The notes below the pieces were generated by a model, which did no database searches, had not been told where the DNA came from, and saw nothing but the letters and a program-made list of their open reading frames with translations. Below are positions 1 to 9,158 of a stretch of 22,184 nt of DNA, piece by piece. Position numbers and translations under genes: made by a program. Source of the stretch: Stentor coeruleus (taxonomy: Eukaryota > Ciliophora > Heterotrichea > Heterotrichida > Stentoridae); NCBI GenBank assembly GCA_001970955.1, contig MPUH01001171.1, positions 1-22,184 on the forward strand, read 5' to 3'. Within the stretch, counting starts at the first letter, position 1. Every line of letters begins with the position of its first letter.

Positions 1-420
1 ATAGTTTTTTGATTAATTATTCATATTTTAAACAAAAGAATGCATAAATTTAGAATAAATATATCCTCATATAGACTATTATATATTAAATGATTTAAAC
101 TATTTTTGGTAGTAAGCTTTCTTCACAGCAATAATTATCTTTAACAAATTCTTCTAGTTTTTTATCAAAAAAAATTCATGATTAATTTCTTTTTTATCAA
201 ATTCAAAATAGAAAGTCCAGATCCAGTGCTAAGATAAACTTTATTTTCAAGTTTACTAGGAATAGCATTCTGGGAAACCCTCTCAAAATGGAAAAGCTCA
301 CGAGACTAAAGAGGAGAGAAAATAAAATATTAAAAAAAAATGAGGTGCAAAGAAATGAAGTCCTCAAGAAAGCTAGGGAATCTTGAATTTTTGTATAAAC
401 TAGGTATATAAATGTGAATT
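1..420. other. AT-rich stretch without an intact gene
   Basis: No reading frame with protein-like composition and no RNA gene is visible. From about 240 onward the plus frame that carries the channel-like relic further right can be followed weakly, but it has stops at 307-309, 331-333, 409-411 and 415-417, so I do not extend the relic into this stretch with confidence. Confidence 0.5.
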
Positions 421-957
421 CACTTATTCAGCGTGAATACCAGGACAGCAAGTGTGCCTAATTTGAAAAAATTATTAAATCTCAGGATCGACATATACAC
501 CAAAATATTCCAGTAGTTCTAAACATATTTTACTATTCAATCTATGTTTGCTGATTATTTTCATTGTTGGGGTGGCTTTCGTTTTTTATCCTGGGATTTC
601 GCATATATCTTTGAGATATGCAACTTTCTAGATGCTATAATAGTCTTAAAAAGCTTTGCCTTTAGTTTATTCCATTTCTACTAATAAAATTTTAAAATAC
701 AGAATAAGAGTGGGTATTGAGAGGTATTGCTATGGTGGCATGGTTTGAACCATGTCTGATCGAGGCTTATTGGTCTTACAATCTCTTTCTTTAGGCTAAT
801 TCTGCATGTTATACACCTTGTTATCGCTAATTACATTGCTCTTATTTCACTGATGAGGACTTTACTATTTCTTTACTTTAGAGGTAAGATGATGGATGTG
901 AATCTTGTCTTAACCTTATTCTTCTCGAAAAATCTAGTTTGCTTAACCACTTTTTGA
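421..957 (+). pseudogene. Relic of a membrane channel gene, possibly polycystin/TRP-like
   Basis: One frame (codons starting at 421) reads as protein for about 180 codons but holds stops at 514, 520, 682, 685, 718, 757 and 955. A first hydrophobic part (about 595-681) contains CNFLDAIIVL, which resembles the third transmembrane segment of polycystin-2-type channels, where WNCLDVVIVVL-like strings are usual. A second part (about 781-954) contains LISLMRTLLFLYF followed by MMDVNLVLTL, which resembles the S4-S5 region of the same family (aromatic or Leu, then basic, then a Leu/Phe-rich helix, then a short amphipathic linker). Both parts lie in the same frame and in the expected order. The pore region that should follow is not recognisable. 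None of the stops lies in a 15-nt intron. Family assignment is by eye and tentative; that it is a decayed membrane-protein gene is more secure. Confidence 0.38.
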
Positions 958-1120
958 AGTTCTGGTGCTTTTCGTAGAAAACTAGGTATTTGGTTCTATA
1001 AGAGAGGATGATATATGAAAAAAGAAAATATATTGACTATTTAATCTTAATGCGAGAGTGCTAGGCAAATAGATTTAAGTATAGTCATATATAATAGCAG
1101 CAGATATTTATCATAATAAT

Positions 1121-2197
1121 ATGCAGTCAAAACTTGTTGGTGGATGGCTTATATCAACTTCTGTTGGGGTAATGGGTCTAATCACTTGGGGAGGCTATAC
1201 CAGGCTTAAACGAGCTGGTTTGTCCATGGTAGAATGGAAGCCACTATCAATTTGGTACCCAACCCGACAAAATGAATGGGAAGCAGAATATGCCCGATAT
1301 AAAGAATTTCCTGAATATCAACAAAACCCATTAGATATCGAAGACTTTAAAGAGATCTATTTCATCGAGTATGCACATCGGCTATTCGCTCGAGCTCTGG
1401 GTCTTTATTTAGTCATCCCAATGGCTGCATTTTGGAAAGCCGGAATGCTCACATCAAGTATGAAAACTAAACTTCTTGGCATTACTGGACTTTTTGGATT
1501 TCAAGGAGCCTTAGGATGGATTATGGTTCGTTCAGGACTTCAACATAAAGATTATGATGGCAGAGTTAAAGTTGAGCCAATCAACTTAGCTACTCATTTA
1601 TTTTGTGGAGTTGGATTGTATTCTTTGATTTTCTATACAGGTGTGAACTGTTTTAGGAAAGCCCCTGAGGTAGTTATTAACACTGTTGAAAAATTGAATC
1701 TTGCTAAAATTGCTAGACGCAAGTATATGACCTTATTTCATTTGTCGCTATTAACAGTCTTTTCGGGAGGGTTTGTTGCAGGAAGTGATGCTGGCAAGAT
1801 TTTAAATAACTGGCCGTTTTATGGAGACGATTATTTTTTCCCTGAAAATGCGCTTACCTTAAACCCAGTCTATATGAACTTTATAGAAAACAAAGAAATG
1901 ATTCAGTTTGTCCACAGAAATCTTGCCTACCTCACTTATGGTTCAGCCCTTAACTTATGGTTTTACGTAAGAAGTATCAAAGCCGTACTACCATATGCTA
2001 AAAATGCTCATCTAATTCTCCTCCTTTCAACTTATCAAGTTGTCTTAGGAATCACCGCTCTGATGAGAGGAAGCCCAATGCATGAATCCTTAACTCATCA
2101 ATCAAACGCTCTTTTATTACTTTCAACAGTCATGTTTGGCTTAAGCGCATTTAGAAAGCCGAATAAGATTTTCATAGATAAACTATTAGGCAAATAA
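1121..2197 (+). CDS. COX15: Heme A synthase (COX15/CtaA family)
   Basis: Converts heme O to heme A for cytochrome c oxidase, in the mitochondrial inner membrane. The 358-residue protein has the expected eight-helix pattern and both halves of the internal duplication. The four conserved heme-ligand histidines are visible: H86 (EYAHR), H159 (ATHLF), H265 (QFVHRN) and H326 (LTHQS). The COX15-specific stretch GGYTRLKRAGLSMVEWKP (24-41) and the acidic region WEAEYARYKEFPEY (53-66) match eukaryotic COX15 rather than bacterial CtaA. The start is the first ATG after an in-frame TAG at 1082. It lies almost directly at the first transmembrane helix, so no classical cleavable mitochondrial leader is encoded, unlike animal and fungal COX15. 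An upstream exon is possible, but no 15-nt intron that would add one was found. It ends with tandem TAA TAA. The Kelch gene follows on the same strand after 190 nt. Confidence 0.95.
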   Translation: MQSKLVGGWLISTSVGVMGLITWGGYTRLKRAGLSMVEWKPLSIWYPTRQNEWEAEYARYKEFPEYQQNPLDIEDFKEIYFIEYAHRLFARALGLYLVIPMAAFWKAGMLTSSMKTKLLGITGLFGFQGALGWIMVRSGLQHKDYDGRVKVEPINLATHLFCGVGLYSLIFYTGVNCFRKAPEVVINTVEKLNLAKIARRKYMTLFHLSLLTVFSGGFVAGSDAGKILNNWPFYGDDYFFPENALTLNPVYMNFIENKEMIQFVHRNLAYLTYGSALNLWFYVRSIKAVLPYAKNAHLILLLSTYQVVLGITALMRGSPMHESLTHQSNALLLLSTVMFGLSAFRKPNKIFIDKLLGK

Positions 2198-2387
2198 TAA
2201 ATTTAAGTAGTCTCCTCACATAAAAAACCCATCTATTATTAGACTTATCAGTTTAATTTAGCTTTTATACCTTAAATAAATTTCAAAATCTATTAATTTC
2301 TTTACACAACTAGCTAAAAATATGAATGTTATTTACTTTAAAACTTATTTAAACCACAGAAATTTTACCCATGGCAGCATTTATTAA

Positions 2388-3689
2388 ATGGAGGACAACA
2401 AAGAAGGTGCTCAGCGATTAGTTTTTGGACTTCATGTAGATACTAAATCCCATAATATTGATCAGTCAATGAATCTATGGGAAGAAGTTAGGACAGCAAA
2501 TCAGCATCCAAGTCGTAGAAGTTATCATTCTGCTGTGATGTGGAACGAAAAAATGATCATTTATGGTGGTCAGGATTTAAGGGAAGGGCCACAAAGTGGT
2601 ATGTGGAGAATAGAAATAGGACAATTTGATCAGGGGGAATGGGAAGAGTTGAAAATACAAGATTTCGGACCTCTTTGTAGGCATAGTGCCATCGTTAAAA
2701 ACGATTTAATGTACGTTTTTGGAGGTACTGATGGAACTCAAGAATTTAATAGAACCATTATATTCAACTTAAGTAACTTCTCAGCAAGATCAATTATATC
2801 TGATAATCCATCTTGTCCTCCACCTTTAGATTCTCATACTGCTTGTTTATATGAAGATGGAACTGCAGCTTGGATGATAGTCTATGGTGGTTATGCAGTA
2901 GGAGAGCGCTCATCAAATGTGTATACTTTTAACTTAAACAGTGAAAAATGGAAACAAGCTCAGACTTCAAAAGGTCCCGAAGGTCGTTCAAATCATTCAG
3001 CAGTTATTTACAAAGATCATATGTACGTATTTGGAGGGACAAATGAAGAAGGAGAGAAACTTAGCGACTTCTGGAAATTGGATTTGAGGACTTATCATTG
3101 GGAAGAAGTTAAAGGTAAAGGAGATGTCCCATCAGGCCGTTCAGGACATAGTGCCGCCATATTCAAAGATGTAATGATTGTCTTTGGAGGGATGAAAGAC
3201 ATAACTAAAGAAACAAATGACATGTACTCCTACAATTTTGAAAGCCAGGAATGGGTCATGTTTCAATTTGAGCATCAGATTAAAGACCCTGTTTCAAATG
3301 AACAACTTGAAGAGTTTAAAAAAAGCAGAATTTCGCCTAATAAAAAGGGAGACCCAAGTCCAACTAGCAAGAGCCCTTTGCTTAAGAAGAACACTACAGA
3401 AAGCATGAGTCCTCAGAAAACCTTTGCAAGAAGAAATACTGACGGAAGCTCTCCTGAAGGAACTTTAATGGTACCGAAAAAGAAAAAAACTTTATATGAT
3501 GGGCCTGCTAGTCCAATAGTTGGCCGTATAAGAGCTCATCCTCCACATCCTAGAGATGGACATTCTGCTGTGATATCAGGAAGTATTATGATTGTATTTG
3601 GAGGAGATAGGCATCAAATGCCTTTCAATGATACTTATGTTTACTTTTTGGTTGAACAAACAATAAAAACTCCAATTAAAGCTAATTAG
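2388..3689 (+). CDS. Kelch-repeat beta-propeller protein
   Basis: A 433-residue protein with six Kelch motifs. Their Gly-Gly pairs lie at 60-61, 112-113, 167-168, 216-217, 267-268 and 405-406, each preceded by a hydrophobic strand and followed by the usual Tyr/Trp positions (for example MIIYGG, MYVFGG, MIVFGG). Six blades are enough to close a propeller. Between blades five and six is an insertion of about 85 residues (298-385) that is basic, low in hydrophobics and carries six Ser-Pro pairs (S316, S324, S329, S341, S355, S375). This looks like a disordered, phosphorylatable loop. There is no BTB, F-box or kinase domain, so the partner and process cannot be named; Kelch propellers of this kind are usually protein-binding scaffolds. 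The start follows an in-frame TAA immediately upstream. The stop lies 62 nt from the stop of the converging gene on the other strand. Confidence 0.85.
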   Translation: MEDNKEGAQRLVFGLHVDTKSHNIDQSMNLWEEVRTANQHPSRRSYHSAVMWNEKMIIYGGQDLREGPQSGMWRIEIGQFDQGEWEELKIQDFGPLCRHSAIVKNDLMYVFGGTDGTQEFNRTIIFNLSNFSARSIISDNPSCPPPLDSHTACLYEDGTAAWMIVYGGYAVGERSSNVYTFNLNSEKWKQAQTSKGPEGRSNHSAVIYKDHMYVFGGTNEEGEKLSDFWKLDLRTYHWEEVKGKGDVPSGRSGHSAAIFKDVMIVFGGMKDITKETNDMYSYNFESQEWVMFQFEHQIKDPVSNEQLEEFKKSRISPNKKGDPSPTSKSPLLKKNTTESMSPQKTFARRNTDGSSPEGTLMVPKKKKTLYDGPASPIVGRIRAHPPHPRDGHSAVISGSIMIVFGGDRHQMPFNDTYVYFLVEQTIKTPIKAN

Positions 3690-3751
3690 AAAAAAAATTG
3701 TTTTGATTTATAAAAATTTATAGCAACCTAATTGCATGATTTAAAGCTTAA

Positions 3752-4327
3752 TTAGTTAATTTTAGCAAATATCGAAAAGCGGCGCGAACTACCCTGATAC
3801 ATCCATGGGGATATAGGTCTAACTTGGGTACTTGAATTACCTCTTTTTTTCTCAGCAGAGTACTCAGATGATGTTTGTATGTCCCTTATGAGCTTTTCAA
3901 ACATCGGGTTTCTTATTTTTTTGTTTAGGTCTACTCGACTTTTTCTATAGCATTTCTTCGAATTTGATACAATTTTCAAAGGTTCACAGTTCAAGGAAGT
4001 TTCTAAGGTCGTGAACATCTTCATGGTTCTCTTAGGAGAAATCACTAAACTCTTAAAAATTGTTCTTGGCAAGTCTTTAGACATAATTTCAGTCACATCG
4101 TTAACTTTTATAGCTTGTTTATCCTTTAGCCTACCTACAGATTTATCTTGGGACTTGGCCTTTTTGTTTTTTATCTTTACAATAGGCACTGTATATGCTG
4201 TATCAGTTTCCAGTCTTATTCTAGGTAGCTTTACAGGACTCTGGGCTTCAGATTTTTTGATGCATTTAAGACTATCCTTAGAAGCTGTTGTTTCATTAAG
4301 CTCATATGAGCTTGAAGTGTTAAGCAT
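3752..4327 (-). CDS. Small basic protein of unknown function
   Basis: A 191-residue Lys/Ser/Arg-rich protein without membrane segments or a recognised domain. It looks largely disordered, with a more ordered stretch near 140-152 (NPMFEKLIRDIQTS) and a C-terminal aromatic/basic patch (PWMYQGSSRRFSIFAKIN). It starts only 9 nt after the TAG of the p25-like gene, on the same strand and in the same frame, with a second stop (TAA) directly after that TAG. No 15-nt intron bridges the junction. A 27-nt GT...AG intron (GTAAAT to TTCAAG) would join the two proteins in frame, but that size is unlike every other intron here. I keep it as a separate gene; it could instead be a C-terminal extension of the upstream protein. 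Confidence 0.6.
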   Translation of the reverse strand: MLNTSSSYELNETTASKDSLKCIKKSEAQSPVKLPRIRLETDTAYTVPIVKIKNKKAKSQDKSVGRLKDKQAIKVNDVTEIMSKDLPRTIFKSLVISPKRTMKMFTTLETSLNCEPLKIVSNSKKCYRKSRVDLNKKIRNPMFEKLIRDIQTSSEYSAEKKRGNSSTQVRPISPWMYQGSSRRFSIFAKIN

Positions 4328-4336
4328 ATTTATTTA

Positions 4337-6355
4337 CTAATTGATTTTCCTAGGCAATTCAGCGAGCACATCGTTAAATCCAACTTTCTGAGTTGTAGCT
4401 GCGAATTCAAATATCTCAGGATACCTTGCTCGTAAATGAACCAACATGTCCTGGCACTCAGCACAAGAGTTCCTATTGTGCCCTACCTTCCTCAAAACAA
4501 TAGTAGGACCTTCACTCTGACTCATCCTTTCCATCAAAAAGCAAATCCTCTCTACAGTATTTGGCTCTGGCTCCTTATACAAAACTTCTTCAGCTATAAG
4601 AGCAAGTCCCTCAACAAACAAATGCTCATCTATAAAATCTACAGCATTAGTTGTAACTTTTTTCTCAAAAATCGTTGACTGAGACAAAGAAATTTCAGGC
4701 TGCTCAGTTTGCGCATGAATATTAGCCAGTGTACAGAAAAACCTTAATAGTTTGGACTTAGCAATAAGATCAGGGAAGATAGAGAAATCTTTGCAAAACT
4801 TAAGAAAACCTTCAAAACCCATAAGTCCTGCAGGACTTGAATAAGCCCTATAATAAAAAATAATACTCCTATGGACAATACTGAGAATTTCTATAACTTC
4901 AGGATTACGTAAAGCCTCCATTTGATTTTTGATATTAGAAGAACTAACCCCTCGCTCATCATTCCATGTATTTTCTAGTTTAAGTATATATTCTGTAACA
5001 ATCTGAATTAAACTATCATCTAATGGTTGCTCTGGAAATACTTTTTGAGCAATATGCTCTAAAGCTTGTAGAAACTGTTTAAAGTCTAATCGGCCATTAT
5101 TAGTCTTTTTATCACTGACAATACTGAATATAATATCAACATTTTCCTTAATAAGCATTCCATCAGTATATGTTTTTAAAGAAGCTATAGATTCAGCTTT
5201 TAATACTTTTATAATTCCACAGTCTCTCATCATCTTAACAAGCTTGGACCCTGTCATTTTTGTTGTATTCATAGGTTCACCATATGAACAATAAGCTTGA
5301 AAGATATGCTGGAGCTTTTCAATATGTTCTTCAAGTTTAGCTGCTGTATTTGCACTAACAGCGATACCGATTTCGCTTTCCCCCCCACTATCTTCTTGCT
5401 TTTCTTCGCTTATATGAGAAAATTCATCTATATTATCTGATTCTGGATATAACACTTGGTGAATAACATCAGGTGAAGGTAATAATGAAGCTTTTTTCAA
5501 TTTCGGAGAAAACTCTTGGAAACCTTTTGATAGTTCAAGTCTTTCTAAAAGGACCAAAACTTTTTCTGCAGGTGGAGTAGAACCTAAGTTTGTATCTTCT
5601 TCATAACCTTTTACAGCAACAATATACATAGTTAGCATGAATTTACTCAAAGTAAAAACTTGGCCAATTTCAGCAGAAGGCTCAGGAAGCATATCAAGTG
5701 CTCCATCAATAGGCCCTTCTTGAGCTATGATTAGATCATTCCATATTTTCCCCACTTGGGGTTTATTTAACAGTCCAGGACTGATATCGAAATCCCTTAC
5801 AAATAACTGAAAAGCTCTTTGCGATCGATTTAATATAAAATCAGTATTCACATCTCTTCGTAGCTCCCAAGGGAACAAAAGGATATAGAGCTCTCTAAAT
5901 GATGAATAAACTTCTGTAAAGATAATTTCGCAGTCCATATCTACTTCGTCAATAAGTTTTCTGTCACTTTTCGAAGTTTCATCTAGGCGGAGGTATAGAG
6001 GATTAAGATGGTGCTGAAGAAGTCTTGCAAAAGCTTCTCCTGGGGAGTTTTGGAATATACTCGGGTACTTTTCGATTAGGATGCGGGGTATAGTTTCAAG
6101 AAAGGTCTCAAATGTCATGTTGCTACGGTTTTTGTTTTCACCGCAATAGATGAGCTCGAGTCGTTTAGATGTTAAGTGACGGTCCTATATAGTTTTTACG
6201 ATAACTCCTGCATCTGTCATCATCTGTATGTATTTGTTCAGACGAATATAAGTCAGGCTTAGTTTACTAGCAGAACTGGTGTATTTCAAGAAAAGCTTCC
6301 TTAGCATAGTCTAATTAGCTCATACATGAACTTCATTTTGATCCAACAATGACAT
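4337..6355 (-). CDS. Multi-module p25-alpha/EF-hand-like protein (three exons)
   Basis: Exons 6355-6326, 6310-6200 and 6184-4337 join through two 15-nt introns to give about 662 residues. A frame starting only at 6118 would miss the first 69. The ATG at 6355 follows an in-frame TAA. The protein appears to hold four copies of one helical module, at about 8-85, 139-241, 334-435 and 484-584. The module has an amphipathic start (LFLKYTSS, IFQAYCSYG, FYYRAYSS), a middle string (KYIQMMTDAGVI, KLVKMMRDCGII, GFLKFCKDFSIF) and an end (MTFETFLETI, LDFKQFLQAL, DEHLFVEGLALI). Module 3 is closest to the p25-alpha (TPPP) domain, with KMTGSKLVKMMRDCGII and GRLDFKQFLQAL. Proteins with this domain often bind tubulin or sit in cilia, so a cytoskeletal role is a reasonable inference. 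A linker around 295-330 is acidic and Ser-rich. No canonical EF-hand calcium loop is evident. Confidence 0.85.
6185..6199 (-). other. 15-nt spliceosomal intron (p25-like gene, intron 2)
   Basis: Minus-strand sequence GTAAAAACTATATAG. It sits between codons for Ile (ATC) and Asp (GAC), is phase 0, and contains the only stop separating the upstream exon from the main frame. Removing it restores the p25-alpha-like run MMTDAGVI-DRHLTSKRLELIY, which matches the module seen again later in the same protein. Confidence 0.9.
6311..6325 (-). other. 15-nt spliceosomal intron (p25-like gene, intron 1)
   Basis: Minus-strand sequence GTATGAGCTAATTAG. It is phase 0 between His (CAT) and Thr (ACT), and contains two in-frame stops (TGA, TAG) that its removal eliminates. 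It leaves a 10-codon first exon starting at the ATG at 6355. Confidence 0.85.
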
Positions 6356-6588
6356 TCTTATTATTTATAATTTAAATTTAATAGCAGGAAAAACTTTTAT
6401 TCTTATCATATGTTTTTTTAAATAGGTTTTATGAAGTTAAATATTATTAAGCAGGTTATTTTATTAAAGCTGAATCAATAAGCTCAAGAATAAACAGATA
6501 TGATATTTAAATCAATTTTTAAGTTTAAATTTTAAGTTTGATGATGATTGTTGTATAAAAAATAAGCAGATTCATATATCTTTGAATA

Positions 6589-6912
6589 GCAGGAGATGGA
6601 AATCGTTTTAGGCTAAAGACATCAAAAATTGAGAAGAGATTAGCTTCGAAGACTACTCAGACTGGAATTAATTCAAAATCTTCAATAACTAGTCATTTAG
6701 AAGTTAAAAGAAAAGGATAGAGCTGCATTCAAGCTAGGTCTATGCTAAAGGATTCAAATAACAAGTATTCTGTAGAGGTTTAAGAGAATAACTTAGACCA
6801 TATTCTGGAGGATCTCAGCATTATCGTGCAAATCAGATCTTGTGCCAAGTTCTTCTATATTTCTGATACAGTAAAAAAACTATCAACCCTGGTCTTAACC
6901 AGTAAAAGGTCA
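6589..6912 (+). pseudogene. Short gene relic of unknown family
   Basis: One plus frame reads as ordinary protein for 108 codons with two interruptions, TAG at 6718 and TAA at 6781, before TAA at 6913. Examples are IEKRLASKTTQTGINSKSS and LDHILEDLSIIVQIRSC. The GC content is higher than in the flanks, as in the genes here. Both interrupting codons fall where Gln would fit. A 15-nt GT...AG string (6772-6786) spans the second stop but ends in GAG rather than TAG, and nothing removes the first. I read it as a decayed exon or gene fragment; no family is recognised. Confidence 0.4.
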
Positions 6913-7151
6913 TAAACAAACAAACTCTAATAACGAAAATTTGAAAAAAACAGCTTCAAATCGATTTTTTTAACTAAAACAGAAGAGCGAGATAATAACC
7001 ACATAATTAAAAGTATTAAAATTTTTTTCCTCATGGAAATGTCTGTTGTTACAACTCTAGACTATTATAAGCTTTAAAGCCTCTTCATAATAATATTAAA
7101 CTATTATCATATCATAACCTACTATATATTTCAAAAAATTGATTAAAAGTA

Positions 7152-9158
7152 TTAAATATTCTGTTCTTCAGAATACATTTTATTCAAAATTTCCTGATAC
7201 TTTTGCTTAGCCATATATCTTCTAAGTTTCTGTGTCGGAGTTAGCATATCATCAGTAGTCCACAAAACACTATCCAAATGAATTTTTTTTACAATTTCAA
7301 ATCCCATCAATTTGTTTTCTCTCCCTTTTTCAATCATACTTTGCATCACAATATTTTTAATATCAGGCATTTCGCATATCTCACTAAATTTTTTATCTCT
7401 AATGTTTTTCTCAGGCCTCATCCAAGCCTTTCTTATATAATCTTCATCAGGTATTACAACAGCAACAATAAAAGTTTCCAAAGAACTGCCATACACAAAA
7501 ACTTGTGAAACAAAAGGACTGTTCAAATAAACACTTTCAATTTTCTCAGGGGCAATATATTCTCCTTCTGCTAATTTAAAACAATTATATTTTCTGTCAA
7601 TAACTTTTAAAGCTTTGTTTTCATATAAAATAGCTCCAATATCTCCAGTATGCAACCATCCATCTTGATCAAAAATTAGGCTATTTAGTTCTGAGGACTT
7701 ATAATAGCCTGAAAAAACAGCAGGGCCTCTAAGGCAGATTTCTCCTCTTGGCATTTTATTTCCATGATCATCCAAATCCTCACTTTTATATCCCATTTCA
7801 GGAACATCAACTAATTTAAGCTCTAATAATGGTAAAGGGCCTCCAACATGTCCTAAAGAAGTATCATTAATATTAGTTACAGTACTAGCTGAGCACACTT
7901 CAGTCTGACCATAGCCTTCGATAAAAATACAGCTGAAACATACTCTAAGAAATCTTATGATCTCTGAAGCTATTGGTGCTGAGCCTGTTATCATGACTCT
8001 TACACGTCCTCCGATTATTGTTTGGAATTTTTTCATTACTAATTTGTCCCATATCTTGTGAGTAATCTTACCTTTTTTGTCATAATTTCTGAGCTTTACT
8101 TTTATTGCTCTTTGAATTATTTTTTTCTTAGGTCCAGTTGTTGAGTTTACTACTTCTTGAATTTTGTCATAAAAGCGCTTGAAGATTCTTGGTACTGAGA
8201 TAAACACTGTTGGACGAAGAATACTCATGTCATCTATTATTGTTGATATATCTCCACGATAAAATCCTATTGAAGCACCTAGACTTAGAATGTAATGACT
8301 TACTGCACGCTCAAAAATATGTGCAAGTGGAAGATATGAAAAATGAATATCACTATGGAAAAATCTCAGTTTGGAGTTGTAGACTCCAGATAGTGTGGTC
8401 ATCATGTTTTTATGAGATATTATCGCACCATTAGATACCCCAGCTGTCCCACTTGTATAGCAAATAGTAAGCCAAGTGTCAGTAGAAGGTGGATTTGGGG
8501 TTCCTGAAGTTCTGAGTTTAGTTATTTTCTTCAGACTCACTAAATTAATGCCAAATACTTCTGCTGTTTGTCTATCAGAAGCTTGTATTTTTTCAAAAAC
8601 AATAATTATAGTTAAAGACTTTGCTCGACCTTGACTTTTAATATCATAAATATTCTTAAGTAATTTATAAGAGCAAGCTAAACCTCTCATCTCTGTTTCA
8701 TCAATGATTTTTATTAAAGACTCTGACTGGTGTATATCATAAAGAGGAATTGACACAATCGATTGACTCATACATGCTAAATCCATAAGTATCCATTCAG
8801 CTCTATTATTAGAATATATCCCCAAATAAGAATATCCTGTATTGTCTGATGTTGTGAGCTTTAAACAATCAAGTCCATAGCCAATTTTAAGCACCTTTTT
8901 CAGTACCGAACTGTAGCATTTCCATTTATACTCGCACTGGTTTTCAGTTTTTATAAAAGTCCCCAAGCAATTATTGTTTGGCCATTTGTTTGCTGAATGC
9001 ATAAAACTCTCGTATAATGTTCTCGCTTTGGATGGGAGATCATTTTCTTGAAAATCGCTAGACTCTGGATGAATGAAAATGCTACTTTCTCCTGGATTTG
9101 AAGGCCCTTGAACTTCTTTGGAATATATTGTTTTGGACTTGTAGCTAGCCTGACCCAT
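7152..9158 (-). CDS. Long-chain acyl-CoA synthetase (fatty-acid-CoA ligase)
   Basis: Activates long-chain fatty acids with ATP and CoA. At 668 residues it has the usual length for eukaryotic ACSL enzymes. Family motifs appear in order: phosphate-binding loop ICYTSGTAGVSNGA (232-245), FIEGYGQTE (412-420), GWLHTGDIG (500-508), the FACS signature DRKYNCFKLAEGEYIAPEKI (521-540), and the C-terminal PTQKLRR (641-647) with the likely catalytic K644. Two details stand out. The Lys of the usual PKG at the end of the phosphate loop is replaced (SNG), and the N-terminus begins MGQASYK, which could be N-myristoylated and would target the enzyme to a membrane; there is no N-terminal transmembrane helix. 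The frame is uninterrupted, and an in-frame TAA lies directly upstream of the start. Substrate chain length cannot be told from sequence alone. Confidence 0.95.
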   Translation of the reverse strand: MGQASYKSKTIYSKEVQGPSNPGESSIFIHPESSDFQENDLPSKARTLYESFMHSANKWPNNNCLGTFIKTENQCEYKWKCYSSVLKKVLKIGYGLDCLKLTTSDNTGYSYLGIYSNNRAEWILMDLACMSQSIVSIPLYDIHQSESLIKIIDETEMRGLACSYKLLKNIYDIKSQGRAKSLTIIIVFEKIQASDRQTAEVFGINLVSLKKITKLRTSGTPNPPSTDTWLTICYTSGTAGVSNGAIISHKNMMTTLSGVYNSKLRFFHSDIHFSYLPLAHIFERAVSHYILSLGASIGFYRGDISTIIDDMSILRPTVFISVPRIFKRFYDKIQEVVNSTTGPKKKIIQRAIKVKLRNYDKKGKITHKIWDKLVMKKFQTIIGGRVRVMITGSAPIASEIIRFLRVCFSCIFIEGYGQTEVCSASTVTNINDTSLGHVGGPLPLLELKLVDVPEMGYKSEDLDDHGNKMPRGEICLRGPAVFSGYYKSSELNSLIFDQDGWLHTGDIGAILYENKALKVIDRKYNCFKLAEGEYIAPEKIESVYLNSPFVSQVFVYGSSLETFIVAVVIPDEDYIRKAWMRPEKNIRDKKFSEICEMPDIKNIVMQSMIEKGRENKLMGFEIVKKIHLDSVLWTTDDMLTPTQKLRRYMAKQKYQEILNKMYSEEQNI

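Noticed and set aside
739..754. Perfect inverted repeat CATGGTT-TG-AACCATG, suggestive of a tRNA T-arm.
   Set aside because: No D-arm, anticodon arm or acceptor pairing can be found around it, and the two-base loop is not tRNA-like. No other tRNA-like B-box was found in the window.
618..1110. A plus frame of about 164 codons that reads as protein if TAA and TAG are taken as Gln (EWVLRGIAMVAWFEPCL and so on).
   Set aside because: Another frame over the same DNA carries channel-like transmembrane motifs in the right order, so this one is probably a chance reading. It shows how easily AT-rich frames look meaningful once stops are read as Gln.
4011..4340. A 109-codon plus frame that looks like a membrane protein.
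   Set aside because: It is antisense to the small basic protein and the end of the p25-like gene; its hydrophobicity comes from reading Lys/Glu-rich codons in reverse.
6772..6786. GTAGAGGTTTAAGAG, a 15-nt GT...AG string that would remove the TAA at 6781 in the relic.
   Set aside because: It ends in GAG, unlike the TAG of all other introns here, and the TAG at 6718 remains unexplained.
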